DNA of 64,000 nt, taken from NCBI GenBank assembly GCA_964023205.1, contig OZ026842.1:37897501-37961500 (forward strand), in the 5' to 3' direction. Shown piece after piece: positions 1 to 12,336 of the stretch. Numbering within the stretch: position 1 is the first letter of the stretch; each line of letters begins with the position of its first letter. The stretch comes from Lutraria lutraria (taxonomy: Eukaryota > Mollusca > Bivalvia > Venerida > Mactridae). The position numbers were made by a program, and so were the translations under genes. Below the pieces are notes generated by a model. It saw nothing but the letters and a program-made list of their open reading frames with translations, was not told the origin of the DNA and did not search any database.

Positions 1-268
1 CAAATTTCATTGAAATCTGTCATCCCTAACTGAAGTTATCATCTGGAAACCAAATTTCTATTTTTCGTAACAGTGACCTAGCTGTTTGACCTATTGACCC
101 CAAATACAATCCTACTTTAGGTAATGCCCTAAGCTATCTATATACCAATTTTCATTGAAATCCGTCAATTCTAACTGAAGTTATCATCCAGAAACCATTT
201 TGGACAGACAGACGGACGGAGTGACGACGACAAACACTATAGTCCCCTTCGGTACGGCAGGGGAATAA
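1..268. repeat. Bivalve-type interspersed repeat, tail end
   Basis: Two degenerate monomers of about 115-120 bp share phrases such as TTGACCTATTGACCCCAAAT and CTAACTGAAGTTATCATC. They are followed by a GACAGACAGACGGACGGAG tail and a short GTCCCCTTCGGTACGGCAGGGGA hairpin-like end. The same monomers recur at 15175-15455, so this is a dispersed family, cut here by the window edge. Non-coding. Confidence 0.75.
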
Positions 269-1677
269 TAATATACATGTACATGTATATACAATCCATA
301 ATTAGATACAATGATGTACTAATGTAATATCAACATTTATAAATCTATTATTATATGATAATACATTATATTGCATGTATTAAAACAATTTTAGTCTAAT
401 AATAATATCACACTCACAGAAGTATCTAAAAATTAAAATTAGCAGATATAAAGACCTATACATGTACATGTATTATAGTATAGGTCTTTGCTCGAACTAG
501 TGAATACTGAATGAATAACTAACACCAAACAAATGAAAACATATGGAAGATAAAAATGTGTATACTATTTAGATTCTACATTTTAAAGCTTTGCAGATGA
601 ACACTCCCAAGGCTTTAGTAGCTTCTGGTACACAAACAATTTTCTTAAGAGTGTCATTATAATCATTGTTATTGATAATATCTAGGGGCTAGGTACCTAC
701 AAGTAAAAGACGGTTTGCTACATTTTATAGATAACATCCAGCTTTATTTGATGTGTAATCCTACAAGGCAGACAAATGACAAAGGAAGCAATATACTTAT
801 GTAACTGTAAATTACCCCCTTTTAGACATGGGATTCAGGCCATTATTTAACCAGGGTGTGGGACTCAGAGAAGAAATGAGACTCACATTTGTTCTTAATG
901 AGATGCGGAGTCAATCTTTAAAATATGGAGGGACCGGGACTCAGTGGAATAAAATAAAAGGGACGCATGACTCATGGGGGAGGGGGTATTACAGCCCCAT
1001 TTATGTATTGTGATCAACAAATCAAAGTGTCATTGAGTGTATTGAATTCATGACCTCATTATGTCTCTTGTGTTTTGCCAATTGACCTTGTCAGCTAGGC
1101 ACTGGTATTTTGAAGTTTGTTGCATATGGTAAAAGCAACCATGGAATAAAATGAGTTCTACGTCACTAACTTTACTTGGTATACAAATATGTTGATTTGA
1201 CTGAGTTAGAGAGGTGGAGGACCTGCTCTCTTGTTGACCTGACATCTAATGATCTCCCCAACTTGACTGTTACATGGGCAATTATTTGTTCGAGTTTACA
1301 TGGTATTCAATTTTAAGTATCTCAATCATCTGTTGACATTTAACACTGAGTCAAATCATTAATTGAATCAATTGATTTTATAGTTACCTCATTACAACAT
1401 TGTTTATTGCTTTTATTTATGTGTCTGTCCTTGCTTTCTGTCTTTAATTCAGCATGGCGTTTCTTTTTCTGTTTGCTTTTTCTTCCGACCTTCCTTTTTC
1501 AAGTGACAATTTCAAGTTTGTAATTAGTCTAAAATGATCAATATATATATATATACACATAAAAATGAATTTGAAACTTTTCACTGTACAGATATACACA
1601 TATATATTAAGATATTATCATTCCTGAATTCCTAATTATTAATCAGCAGTCAAGCTCTTCATTAATATATAACAATA

Positions 1678-1727
1678 TCTACATTAGTAAGTAAGTGATT
1701 CTTCTACATTAGTAAGTAAGTGATTCT
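1678..1727. repeat. Perfect 25-bp tandem duplication
   Basis: The unit begins TCTACATTAGTAAG and ends GTGATTCT. It occurs twice head to tail with no mismatch, which points to a recent local duplication. Confidence 0.9.
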
Positions 1728-2070
1728 AATACTCATACATCATTATTCCAAATATTTTACTTTATATTTTGTTGATTTTTTCATTTTTGAGTTATCTCCC
1801 TTTCACCAGTAGGTTTAGTTGCTTATCAAAATTTTATGATTGATTCCAATATTATTTTTTTTAATTAATGTACTTGTGTATCATATGTACATACACAAAA
1901 CTATTCTGAAAATAATAGAACTGTCAGCCATAGCTTTATACACTGTAGATGGTGTCAAATCAAAATTGAAAGATATGCAACCAAAATAATAATGTTAGAA
2001 CAACAGCCAACTCACTGTTACAGCCGGTAATACTAGCAACTTAAATTGATTTTTTACTCTATTTTCACTC

Positions 2071-2151
2071 TCTCAACAACATCCACCACATTACAACATC
2101 AAGTTGTGTCCTTCACATTGGTGGCTGTTGTAGGGAGGTTGCACTGTAATT
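2071..2151. repeat. Short palindromic repeat ending GGTTGCACTGTA
   Basis: CAACAACATCCACCA on the left is opposed by TGGTGGCTGTTG on the right, followed by AGGTTGCACTGTA. Related pieces occur at about 13262-13355 (GAGGTTGCACTGCA) and 45948-45985 (CAGTGCAACCTCGCTGCAACA). It looks like a small foldback interspersed repeat. Confidence 0.55.
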
Positions 2152-2257
2152 CAAAAAACTTGTTTAGGTAAATCAGATTCATAAATGATAAGTAACTTAA
2201 TCAGCACATAAATTTAGGGACTGTAAGCAATGATGGGAAACATGATGAAACAAAAAC

Positions 2258-2322
2258 CTGTTGATCCTTTCCAAATTCTCTTTCATTTTAGCATTGGCTG
2301 TACCAAAAATAAACTCCAAGTA
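2258..2322 (-). CDS. Candidate host-gene exon H (unidentified protein)
   Basis: On the minus strand a TTCTTTCAG acceptor precedes a 65-nt open segment that ends at an AACAG|GT donor. It starts in phase 0 and leaves two bases. The peptide is protein-like and charged, containing YLEFIFGTANAKMKENLER. I do not recognise the family. It lies on the same strand as the other candidate exons up to 21.15 kb and may be the most downstream exon visible. Its phase does not match exon G at 2791-2825 directly, so an unseen exon would have to lie between them, or G is not real. Confidence 0.45.
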
Positions 2323-2790
2323 CTGAAAGAATATAATAAATAATACATAATAAGTCCAACATTTTACACATTACAGAAACACATTTTTCAGTGATATGGT
2401 TACTAGTATTATTATATATAAATGTGTACTTCTTTGCAGAAAAGAACTTACTTCACCAATACATGTGTAAGTATGTATGTAGTTGTATCATTCTAAACAA
2501 GAAAACATTTAAGTTAAGTGAAATTTAAAGTAGATCTATTAGTTCTTTTACGATAGATTTGTTTCATATGGAATTATATATGTGTTTAAAATTTAAGCTT
2601 AATACATATATATTAATTATATGAGCTTAAAAGGCTAGAAACAACAGGTTAACTATATAACCAGGTCCAACAGGTATTCAAAAATAATTTCTCCATCCAC
2701 AAAATTTAATATCTCTCATTCTATCATAAAAGATATGTGTTTTTGAACACTTCCAAAACAATTTTCTCCACAATACAAATCACCCAGAAC
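2323..2790. other. Non-coding, probable intron
   Basis: AT-rich sequence with no recognisable feature, between candidate exons H and G. Confidence 0.4.
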
Positions 2791-2825
2791 CTGAGAACAT
2801 TAATGTCTTCAAAGCATCCTTTTGC
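2791..2825 (-). CDS. Candidate host-gene micro-exon G
   Basis: A 35-nt minus-strand segment lies between a CCATTTTTAG acceptor and a CTCAG|GT donor. In the frame that continues from exon F (two bases carried over) it reads QKDALKTLMFS. This is weak evidence because the segment is so short. The upstream junction is in phase, but the downstream one (to exon H) is not. Confidence 0.2.
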
Positions 2826-4765
2826 CTAAAAATGGATTTAAGTAGTTAAACAAAAACTAATACCTAAGAACTTGACAAATGTGTTGAAAGACAGAACTCA
2901 TACATTCTAACAAATGAGTACTTCTAATTGCCTGTAATAAGACATATACATACAATGAAGTTGATTAAAATGACTTCTTACAGTCAATCACTGTTGCATG
3001 AAGGATAAAAGATCAATAAAGGTCTATAAGCATTACTAAGTATGGATTTTAAAGGATGTTATTTTCACTCTTGTTCAAGGGACACACATTCAGTGTATTT
3101 TTAAAAATGGCTAATACATTAAGTTACGCTGGACAATGTCAAATATAAACTTAAATAAAAAGATATTCTGGCAATTAAAAAGTAAGTATTTATCAGGACT
3201 AAGTTTATGACATTCCTGTTGAACAAAATGGCCAGTTATATACAGAACTGCAAATTGTCACAGGCTGAGCGCTATAGATGATCCTTACAATTTGTATACA
3301 CATCAAATGACAAGGGAGAAAGAATACATATTTGAGATCTAGATTGGCTTGCCATGGAGTTATGCCAATCTACCTCTGATTTAGAAGTACTGACAATGTG
3401 GTGACTATATGCTTTTCCTTTAGGAAACATAAAACATTTACTATGAGAATATGATTACATGCCTCTATACATACTTTTATAAACTGATACCAGAATTTCT
3501 GTAGCCTGACCCCACAGCCATTTTGAGCTGAAGTTAATAGGAGGACAAACCTATCAGAAACTACATTGTACAATGTACCACAATGATATAAAGATCGAGG
3601 GTTCAACGCAAAAGTGTCGCAACTCATATTGAAATAAGAACAAGTTACGACAGTGTTGCGCTGAGCCCTCGAGATATCACACAATTTTTGGTGATAAACA
3701 AAAAAAATAAGACTTGAGGTGGCATTTTTGATAAGTTGATATGTGAGGAGTAAATATCTGCACTTTTGACACAAATCATAAATCAGATGAGTAAAAGAAG
3801 TGTGTATATTTGGTTAACAAATATTTTAATGCAGCTGAGAAAATTCTAAATTTGCAGGTAAAAAAATGTTTGCTTTAAAGGGGCATTATAAATCCAAAGG
3901 AAAATTATTTTAGCAATTTTGTTAAATTTGAAAAACAATGCACAAACTAGAACTCACTGAAGGTGATAAATAACCAATCAATACATGTGTGCATGTATCT
4001 GTCCTTCAAAAATTAATTTTCAATTAATAAATTCCATCTAGAGTTCACAACTTAGTAACTGAGCCAAATATTGTGTCTACCGAATCACATGAAAAGGGGC
4101 CAGATGTGTATCTGTGCTTTATGCTGTGTTATGGCCATTTCATAATGAGGCAAGTACATCCTTGATCAGCATATCTTCCATTGTATCTGCATCAGTTTGC
4201 TTCATTTGTATCACTTTTTATCTAATTCATAAAACATATATATTTGATTTGTAGGAAGCTAATATATGAGGCCAAATACAACTATGTTTGAAAAGCTGTA
4301 AGCAAACCCAATCAATTTCATCTCTGTAACATCTTCCACTGGTCAGTACAATCTCACAATGATCACTGAGTAACTCATACACTTTGGATTTCTGAATTAT
4401 ATTGAAAACACTTACATGCATGTATGTTTGTCATCACAGTCTACCGTTGTGAAGCCTTCCCACAGACCTCTACTACCCAGGAATTCTTTTTACATTCTGA
4501 AACATTGTTAAATAATATGTTCATAATAACATGTTTTATAACAACAAAATAAAGTTTAAAAAAATTATTCCACCATATATATATTATAATTATAGTAATG
4601 GTATAGCACTTCTGGGCTCAGAAATCACATCTGTTGTGTTCATCAAGGTTCTTTTGTAACAATTCAAAACCGATTCTTAAAAGCCTGGTCTTATTTGACA
4701 CAGAAATAATTTCTCTTTATCCACTATCCTATCTTTCATCCATATATTGCTCTGAACTGGAGCAA
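2826..4765. other. Non-coding, probable intron
   Basis: No gene that I can support. Open frames here are short and AT-driven. A 20-codon minus-strand frame near 4147-4205 looks protein-like but has no credible acceptor. Confidence 0.4.
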
Positions 4766-4769
4766 CAAG

Positions 4770-5500
4770 CACTTCAACTTATAACAAGTACAACATAGGC
4801 CATCTAGAAGCTTTCGAGCTGACTACATAACTTGAAATAGTAATAATAACAAAATATATAACAGATGTAAAATGACAAATGCACATTGTATGTGCAGCTC
4901 CTAGAATTGAAAGAGAAAAATGAAAGATAAAAATTTGCCATACAGCATCATGTGATGAAATTTTCTCCCAAACTGTCATTCCTAGAAAGTTAATACAGTC
5001 AAAAGTAACCATATATGTTCTCATCACAGTTTTTCATTGATGCCTACTACTTGACTATAATGGTCCAATGTTTGTTTTATCTGAAACTGAAGAAAAATGG
5101 AAAGATAAAAATTTGTTATAAAGCGTCCATGTCAGGAAATTTCTCTCAAACGTTCATTTCTAGAATTTAAATACAGTCAAATGCAAATCAGCATGGCCAC
5201 TCCTTTAGTGGCACAGATTCAAAACTGAAAAGTAAGCACAACACACTAATGTCAACCTTGCAACTGGTTTCTGTTCATGCCAACTACTTGTCAGTAAAGT
5301 CGCAATCATGTACAAACAACACTTGAGGAGGAAATAAAAAATTAGGTTTCTCGTAAAATATTTTCTAGAAATTTAACAAAGTCAAAAGAAACCATACCAT
5401 ATAAAATCTGTCATCACGGATTTCCATAGATGCCTACTATTTGTCTGTAATGGTACTGTTTGTGCTACCTAAATTTGATGAGAAAATGAAAGATAATTAA
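4770..5500. repeat. Degenerate tandem repeat, period about 180-220 bp
   Basis: Phrases recur in order about three times: GAAAGATAAAAATTTG, then TCATTCCTAGAA or TCATTTCTAGAA, then ACAGTCAAAAGTAACCATA-like, then GATGCCTACTACTTG-like. The copies are diverged and contain indels. Non-coding. Confidence 0.65.
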
Positions 5501-6194
5501 AACAAAGATTTTCAGCAACTCACAGTGATTTTATTATAAGTGAATATCCATTTTATCCATTCTAATCAGTATTGAACTGATCTGATTAGCAGATAATACT
5601 TAAATATGATACATTAAAGAGTATTAAGGGCTAAACAATAAGTTAAAATAAAAAAGCAAGTTCTGAGGTATACATTTTTGTATACTGGTAAGACATGTAT
5701 ACATCTGACAATAAAAGAAGACAAAGTACAAATTACAACAGTACATGTATACATCAATAATTCCTAGTACATATTAAGTATTAACATAGTAAAAGCAGTA
5801 ATGAACAGTACAAGAAGACATTTATGTAAACAGTTACTGAACTATAGCAACAGTTAAAACAAAGATGCAGATTTGAATAAATCACTATAAGTGCAGGTGG
5901 ACATTAAATGAAAATTGAATTGTCTCCCTTTAATCAGCAAACTTGCTTTATACACAGAAGCATAACTTAGTTTGGGCTGACACAGAGAAAAAGGTAATGA
6001 CAACATACGTTCATGCAAAAATTAAACTAGCAAGCAGGTAAATATACAAAGGCTTTGGATCATAATATATTCATGCTATGCAACCCTCAGCTAGTATAAC
6101 TAGAACTATCACTAAAGGTGATGAATACCCCCAGATGCGGCCTTGACACAGTTGTTACATTTTACAGAGGGAAATATAATGCATTTTCATTTTT
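5501..6194. other. Non-coding AT-rich spacer
   Basis: Nothing recognisable. It leads into the tandem array that starts near 6195. Confidence 0.4.
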
Positions 6195-7303
6195 TAATAC
6201 CTGCAAATTGTTGCTTAGATATATCCTGACCAGTTTCAAAATATACATTATATAAAAAATAACAAAGGGCCATAACTCATTAAAATTTACTTGGACAAAA
6301 CCTATTGTGGACATGCACAACTTGGCAAACTACTTATCACTTCTAAGAAGTTTCACTGAATTCCTGCATGTTACTAAGTTGCTGAGAAATGTTACAAGCA
6401 AAATTTACCTAATTGTATAAAACAAAGAGCCATAACTCAGTGAAAATTAATCCAAACAAAACCTGGTTATTGCATGCACAACTTGGCTTACTTTTTATAA
6501 CTTCTGTGAAGTTTCATTGAATTCCTATGAGTAGTTACTGAGATATTGTATATACATTGTATAAAAAACAACAAAGGGCCATAACTCAGTGAAAATTTAA
6601 CCAACCAAGACAAGCTTAATGCATGCACAACTAGGCTAACTACTTATCACTTCTGAGAAGTTTTATAGAATTCCTGGCAGTAGTCAATGAGAATTAGTCA
6701 GGACAAAATTTGCCTATTGTATATACTGTAGAAAAAAACAAAGGGCTATAACTCAATGAAAATCAATCCAAATGAAAAATGATTTAAGCATGCACAACTA
6801 GGCTAACTACTTATTACTTCTGTGAAGTTTCGTTGAAATCCTGTGAGTAGTTGCTGAGAAATAGTCCGGACAAAATTTGCCTATTGTATATACTGTATAA
6901 AAACAACAAAGGGGTATAACTCAATGATAATTAATCCGAACGAAAATTGCTTTGAGCATGCACAACTAGGCTTACTACTGATCACTTCTGTGAAGTTTCA
7001 TTGAGATCCTGTGAGTAATTGCTGAGAAATTCTCCGGACAAAATTTGCCTATTGTATATACTGAATAAAAACAACAAAGGGGCATAACTCAGTGAAAATT
7101 AATCCGAACGAAAAATGCTTTAAGCTAGCACAACTAGGCTTACTACTGATCACTTCTGTGAAGTTTCATTGAAATCCTATAAGTAGTTGCTGAGAAATTC
7201 TCCGGACAAATTGAGTCTACAGACGCACGGACCGACCGACCGACCGACCGTCAAGCGTGAATCCAATATAGCCCCCATATATTTCATATCTGGGGGTATA
7301 ATA
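6195..7303. repeat. Tandem array, six units of about 168 bp, bivalve family
   Basis: The marker CAAAGGGCCATAACTCA or a close variant starts at about 6263, 6423, 6572, 6739, 6907 and 7075. The spacings are 160, 149, 167, 168 and 168 bp, so the right-hand units are more regular. Each unit also carries CATGCACAACTAGGCTTACTA-like and TCTGTGAAGTTTCATTGA phrases. The array ends with a (GACC)n tract (CGGACCGACCGACCGACC) and a short inverted CCCCCATAT...ATATCTGGGGG end. This terminal design is the same as that of the other 'GACGGAC-tail' repeats in the window. Confidence 0.85.
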
Positions 7304-7379
7304 AGTTAATATATGTGATATATATCTTTTTTTACAAGCATTGCATTTACAATTTTTCCCATTCCAATTTTAGATTAAC

Positions 7380-8240
7380 CCCTTGAACTGATTGAAGCTG
7401 TTTCATTTTTGAAAGGTTACAGGGAGAAAGTTCCATAGTACTTGGGGCTGCATACCTGAAGAAGTTTTTACCTGAGCTTTAGTTGATCTCACATGTGGAA
7501 TCAGTAACAGATTTGTAAATAGCAGGGAGATTATATGTGTTATCTGGCAAGACAATAGAGGCCATACTATTGATAATTTGAATGTTTCTAGGACCATTGT
7601 TCTCATAGTATAACCGTTGAACGTCTAATATGAAGGATCTGAATCCTCAAGGACCTAATGACAGAAGTTCTCTGTAGGAAGACTGTTCATCATCATATAC
7701 AAATCTTAATGCTCTTTCCTGAATTTTCTACATTGATTTAGAGTTTCTTTCTGAAAAAAAAATCAAAATAGTGGACAGAAATTAAAGTTATGAAATAAAG
7801 TCAGTTGATTTAATTTGCTGAGATTATTTAGTATCCGTTTAAAAATACTAAGTTCTTGAGCAGCCTTAAATTCTAACCAATGTTTCCAGTATGATGGTCA
7901 AAAGATTGTAGCCCGACTTCAATCAAAGTACACACATATTATAATTTGGTGAATTAAATGATAATAAAAATGTATTACCATCACCATAGTTCCATATGAG
8001 ATAGAATATATCATCATAAAAGAATTGAAGATTAACTTAGGACCTAAAATATAGCCTTAGGGTATGCCTTTCTTCATATTAGCCCGAGAGTTCAGAACAT
8101 TACCAAGTTTTATCTGTTGTGATTTATTATATTTAGATATGATTTCAAAAGGTTGACTGTGCAAGACTATTCTGTGATGCTTTTATCATCACTGTATGGG
8201 ATTAGATGCAGGCTGAGTTATATTGGAACACTGACCAAAG
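7380..8240 (-). pseudogene. LINE (CR1/Jockey-like) reverse-transcriptase C-terminal relic
   Basis: Reading the minus strand from about 8240 down, degraded reverse-transcriptase landmarks appear in the usual order. First comes KKGIP-stop-GYILGP (family GVPQGSILGP), then a mutated YADD box read as NYGDGNT, then SKLNQLTLFHNFNFCPL, then IQERALRFVYDDEQSSY. It ends near HVRSTKAQ and LWNFLPVTFQK, the usual terminus of this LINE group. Several stops and frameshifts are present and the YADD aspartates are damaged, so it is inactive. The family group is from memory of the C-terminal motif order. It is a different LINE group from the three copies further right. Confidence 0.7.
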
Positions 8241-9735
8241 GACATAGTTATCTTTGTATAGTTACACAAAATTACCTCGGATAAGCAAATTAATGTACCG
8301 GTATAATACAGAATATTAGAAACATTAGACAGGAAATTTTTATTTTTAAAAACTTCATAGTTGTTTCTGGTAGGTAATATTTGCTATATCGCAAATATCG
8401 CCCTATTTACAAATTTTGGAAGAGTTTGGCTTAATTACGCCACCTCAGGTCACCATGCCTGTGCTAAATTTTGTAGGCCAGACGTAGTAAACTTTCTTTA
8501 AGAACAAACTGTATTGTTGACAGCATAAAAATTAATGATAAATTACAACTTCATTGTTTCATCTTTTCCATTAAAAACTTACCCAGAAATAGAATTTCAC
8601 TATCTCCAAAATCAAAATCATGAACCTTACTACACTGAAAGTTGCACAGAATTATCTTGATATTTTTTCGTCTGGTACTGAAGTTTATGAACGACATTGC
8701 TAATGTTGCATTGCCTCAATTTTATAATGTCACAGATTTAAAAAAATAGACATAAGAATAACGAGGCTCAGGCGATTTCATTTATTTGAAAATATGTAAA
8801 TCAAGCAAAAGGATTTGTTTTGATTTTTACTTTTTGAACCAAAAAAACACAGGAATATTTAAAAAATCTCATGCCATCATGGACACTTTTTATGCTAATT
8901 TGTGAATGTAAAGAGGCCCGTAATAAACGGTAATGGACTAAAAATATTACCATTGTCCACATGTTGTCGACCTCAAGATAAGTAGGCTGTAAATCATTGT
9001 TAAAGCACTATACATTGTATAATTTTTTTTATAAGATATATTTCAAAGTTACCAACAGTTAAAGTGTACATTTACAAACTGTTTTGCTGACAGTCTGCCG
9101 GCAATAAACTTTATTGACAAACCCCTTGCAGTGCTCTATATGTAAATACCATGGTATTACCAGAAGTGCAGAAACTGTGAAAGTAGGTTGCCTGCACATT
9201 GTCAGACCTTTACAGAAATTTAATAGATAACTTCTGATAAGGCTTTCTTTTATTACGGCATTTAATTCAGTAACACAGTATTAGAGAACTCCTTCCTTCA
9301 TTGGTCTGAACCTGATTAAGTTATGAATTCTTATTGTAAGTGCAGCTTAAACTATGCAGTCCTACATAACTGAAATACCATAAATACAAAACAAAAGTTG
9401 AGTGTTTGTAGCCTTTTTATTTTGTTAACTCTGTTTGAACGATTGTGCACTGACTATACGTTTAACACATAACAGACTTTGCAGAACAGTCATTGTTATT
9501 TCTATGAAATGTGCGGAGTTTCTTTCCGAAACATGATCACATGCCTTTTGAGTTATGACTAAAACAAATGTGCTAGATGTATCCTCAACAAATAAACCGA
9601 AGATTCAATAAACCCCCAAAAAATGACATGCTACAACCAACAGAAATTCCCAAAAATTCCCGAAATGTCTTGTGCAGCAAAGCAGATTGCATTAGCTTTA
9701 ATTGCAATTTGTACTTCATTTACTTGACTTCACAG
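8241..9735. other. Non-coding, probable intron
   Basis: No coding region that I can support on either strand. Sequence is AT-rich. Confidence 0.4.
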
Positions 9736-10197
9736 TAGGGCTGAGTACCGGTTCATGTATCGTATCGAATACCAGTATATAGGGTTCGGTAGATATATCG
9801 TATCGAACGTTAATGTATCGAACAAATATCGATCAAAACAAAAAAGGATTTTAAAAACATGTTTTGGACCGTATTTTGTGAATTTTCATCAAATAAAAAG
9901 TTGTGTCTGTGCATGCACATATATAAAACCTACCTGCTGTTAACCACAAGAAGAAGATAGTTTTAATTGCAGTTCAGCATTAGTGTTTGGCATGCCTGTT
10001 GAATTAATATTAGGTACCTTCAATTATTGTTAGGTATATAAGTAGCCTATGCAGCCAAAATTTGAGTTCGTGTCAAGTACCTTTGCCAGTACTTCTGATT
10101 TTATTTCAATATAGAACATCAAATGATACATCAGATATCGATCATTTTGTATCAATACAAATATCGTATCGATAATTTTTATCGATACTCAGCCCTA
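9736..10197. mobile_element. Non-autonomous hAT-like element, 462 bp, with 8-bp TSD
   Basis: The ends are inverted: TAGGGCTGAGTACCG at the left and a right end that reads TAGGGCTGAGTATCGAT on the other strand. Both subterminal regions are packed with ATCGTATCGA-type words. The flanks are a perfect 8-bp direct repeat, CTTCACAG, at 9728-9735 and 10198-10205. TIRs near (C/T)AGGGCTG with 8-bp target duplications are the hallmark of hAT elements. There is no transposase inside, so it would depend on a partner elsewhere. Confidence 0.85.
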
Positions 10198-10640
10198 CTT
10201 CACAGTCAACTCATCTATACAACTATAACAGAACTGCAATACTACAATGATGAGACAAGGACAAATAAAAATACCAGTTGTAAACACACCATAAAGCCAT
10301 TATGAAGTGCCCCACATGTGTAGCATTCAACAAAAAATTGTTCAAATTTAATATTGACAATATATTAAAGTACCAAATGTAAAAATGTATGCCTATACAG
10401 ATCTGGCTGCCTCTGCTAACCCGAACCGCATGCTCAAATATGGACATATGTCAACGAATGACTTTGTACACAGTTCGCAGAATGAACTATGTATGTATAC
10501 ACCAAAACTTTAATCAAAACTCGTTTGATGGAATTTTCAACTAGGTGGGACATGGCAGTAAAACTGGCAGTGTATCCCTAAACTTGTGGTAATATGACAT
10601 TACTACATATTAGAAAAACCTTAAAGCAAAATACATATAC

Positions 10641-10693
10641 CGAAATAGTTCTGGGTCACATAACTGAATTAGTCTTTTTATGTCTTCTTGAAT
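10641..10693 (-). CDS. Candidate host-gene exon F
   Basis: On the minus strand an ATATTTGACAG acceptor and a TTTCG|GTATATG donor enclose 53 nt, open only in the frame reading IQEDIKRLIQLCDPELF (phase 0 in, two bases out). The peptide is amphipathic and helix-like. Phase 0 agrees with the end of exon E. I do not recognise the protein. Confidence 0.5.
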
Positions 10694-10964
10694 CTGTCAA
10701 ATATAGTAAAAAGCAGATATAGTATTAAAAGCATATACAGAAAAGCAGGTACAGTATTAAACACTTACATATCAGATATGTATAATCAATGATATAATAT
10801 AATATGCTTCATTTATGCTGAAATCCAAATGTTGAAATACATGTACATGTAATAAAATACTAGGAATTTGAACGTATATAGAAATTACTTGATTCAATAT
10901 TTATCATCTGTTCATTAAAATGAGCATAGATACAGGTTTTACAAATTTATCTGAAAATTTTTAC

Positions 10965-11061
10965 TTAGTGTGTGAAGAAGCATCTGGCATTGGTGCGAAG
11001 TTCTTCTACCAAACCATCTATTGATTTCTTTACATCATGAGTCTCTGTCTGAGCAATGTCT
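10965..11061 (-). CDS. Candidate host-gene exon E
   Basis: An ACTTTTTCAG acceptor is followed by 97 nt that read DVKKSIDGLVEELRTNAR in the only open frame. The segment ends exactly at a TAA codon abutting a TAA|GTAAAA donor. The first base completes a codon begun in exon D, so the D-E junction is in phase. The TAA as the last codon is odd: either this is the true C-terminus (with F to H belonging to another transcript), or it is a nonsense change in this copy. The splice signals favour a real exon. Confidence 0.5.
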
Positions 11062-11236
11062 CTGAAAAAGTTTAATGTGACAGTACATTATACATGTTTC
11101 TGCTGTTTTATTTTTCACATGATATCTATGGCAATATAGTATAGTATTTACACTACAGTTCAATCTTTATTTTTACATTGAATGTTATATTCTTAGGTAA
11201 TGGTATATCATCTTCAAATGTTTTACAAAAACTTAC

Positions 11237-11337
11237 AAAATTTCTTTCCGGTAATTATCTTTTGCAGCACCCAACATTGACCTGTTGGCAACCCTCTCTA
11301 TGATACCACCAGCTCAGTCCTCCATATGTTTCAAATT
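11237..11337 (-). CDS. Candidate host-gene exon D
   Basis: A strong GT donor (AATTTT|GTAAGTTT on the minus strand) closes a segment reading VANRSMLGAAKDNYRKEI. It leaves two bases, which join with the first base of exon E in phase. With the CCCAAG acceptor at 11338 the frame contains a TGA at 11314-11316. A shorter exon starting at 11312 (acceptor ...CTGAG) would avoid it. The protein is unidentified. Confidence 0.45.
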
Positions 11338-12336
11338 CTTGGGATAAATGGTAGGGATATTAAAAGTTGTCAAGAAATTATTAACTCTAAAAGCTCCACC
11401 AACACTATATATCTATCATGGCTACAAATAATAAAATCAAATAAAGTAACATGAATTTGAAAAAATGACCTCAGTTAATATCTAATAGATATGCTACTTC
11501 TTAAAACCAATTAATGTTGTCAAATTAAAGAAATGTGAGACCTAATGAAATATATCTGCATATCGTCGTTTGTTAAATTAGAATCATATAAATGCTTGCT
11601 GATATCAGAATCATATAAACGCATGCATAGTTGAAAGACACTGTCGTACTATAACCCAAACTGCAATCGGCAAGTTCCACCTTGACAGAATGTAGTGATT
11701 GTTACCGAACGTTCATTACGGAAACACCCGATATCGAGGCAGTCAACAGTCAAAACTGTTGACAGGTCAACAGTTTGCAAATCATAAATCCTGGCAAATA
11801 TCAACTTTTTTGGTAAAACAGCAGAAAATAACGATTTAACACATATATAATGCGTTGGGTAATAAAATAAATTGATAACAGATTAATAAGGATGGTAGTC
11901 AATAAAAAAACTCATACAATAAGAAAGAAAATAACAAGTTACATCAGATAATAAATTCTTTTCCCCCACTGTATCACCCTTTGAAACCATCCACTTCTGA
12001 GTAACACTGCTACCCTGTCTGACCTTGACCATTTCAAGCAGGCAGTGGTTAGGATACAATATTAGTTAACATGCTGTATTTTTATTTTTAATCTATTCTT
12101 CATTATTACTAACATTTTAACAATGACTTGATTTTCGTCTAAGTCTCTCAATGTCATGATAATATTCATTATCAGGTCTTTTATCTCATCACTAACAATT
12201 CCTGCATGCACTTATCCTGCCTATAACACTAAGAAGAGGGGTTGGCAGTATACAGCATATTCAGAGATAGATAGAAAATTGTAAATTAATAATAACAGTT
12301 CGAAGTATGCATGTAAGTTATAAATGAATTACTTAC
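11338..12336. other. Non-coding, probable intron
   Basis: No feature I can defend. A 45-codon minus-strand open stretch at about 12065-12200 may be chance in AT-rich sequence. Confidence 0.35.

Larger units (their letters stand above)
269..2257. other. AT-rich non-coding stretch
   Basis: No coding region that I can support. It holds an (AT)n run near 1540, a 25-bp perfect tandem duplication (1678-1727) and a short palindromic repeat near 2071-2151. I read it as intron or downstream flank of the minus-strand gene whose exon lies at 2258-2322. Confidence 0.5.

Noticed and set aside
3370..3774. 134-codon minus-strand open frame
   Set aside because: Long for chance in this composition, but the residue pattern matches no family, there are no coding neighbours, and it lacks splice signals that fit the other exons. 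Left as unsupported.
4147..4205. Minus-strand 20-codon frame MKQTDADTMEDMLIKD...
   Set aside because: Protein-like, but no acceptable splice acceptor or phase partner could be found.
7225..7250. (GACC)n tract as an independent microsatellite
   Set aside because: It is the regular tail of the tandem repeat family, as also seen at about 200-225 and 21700.
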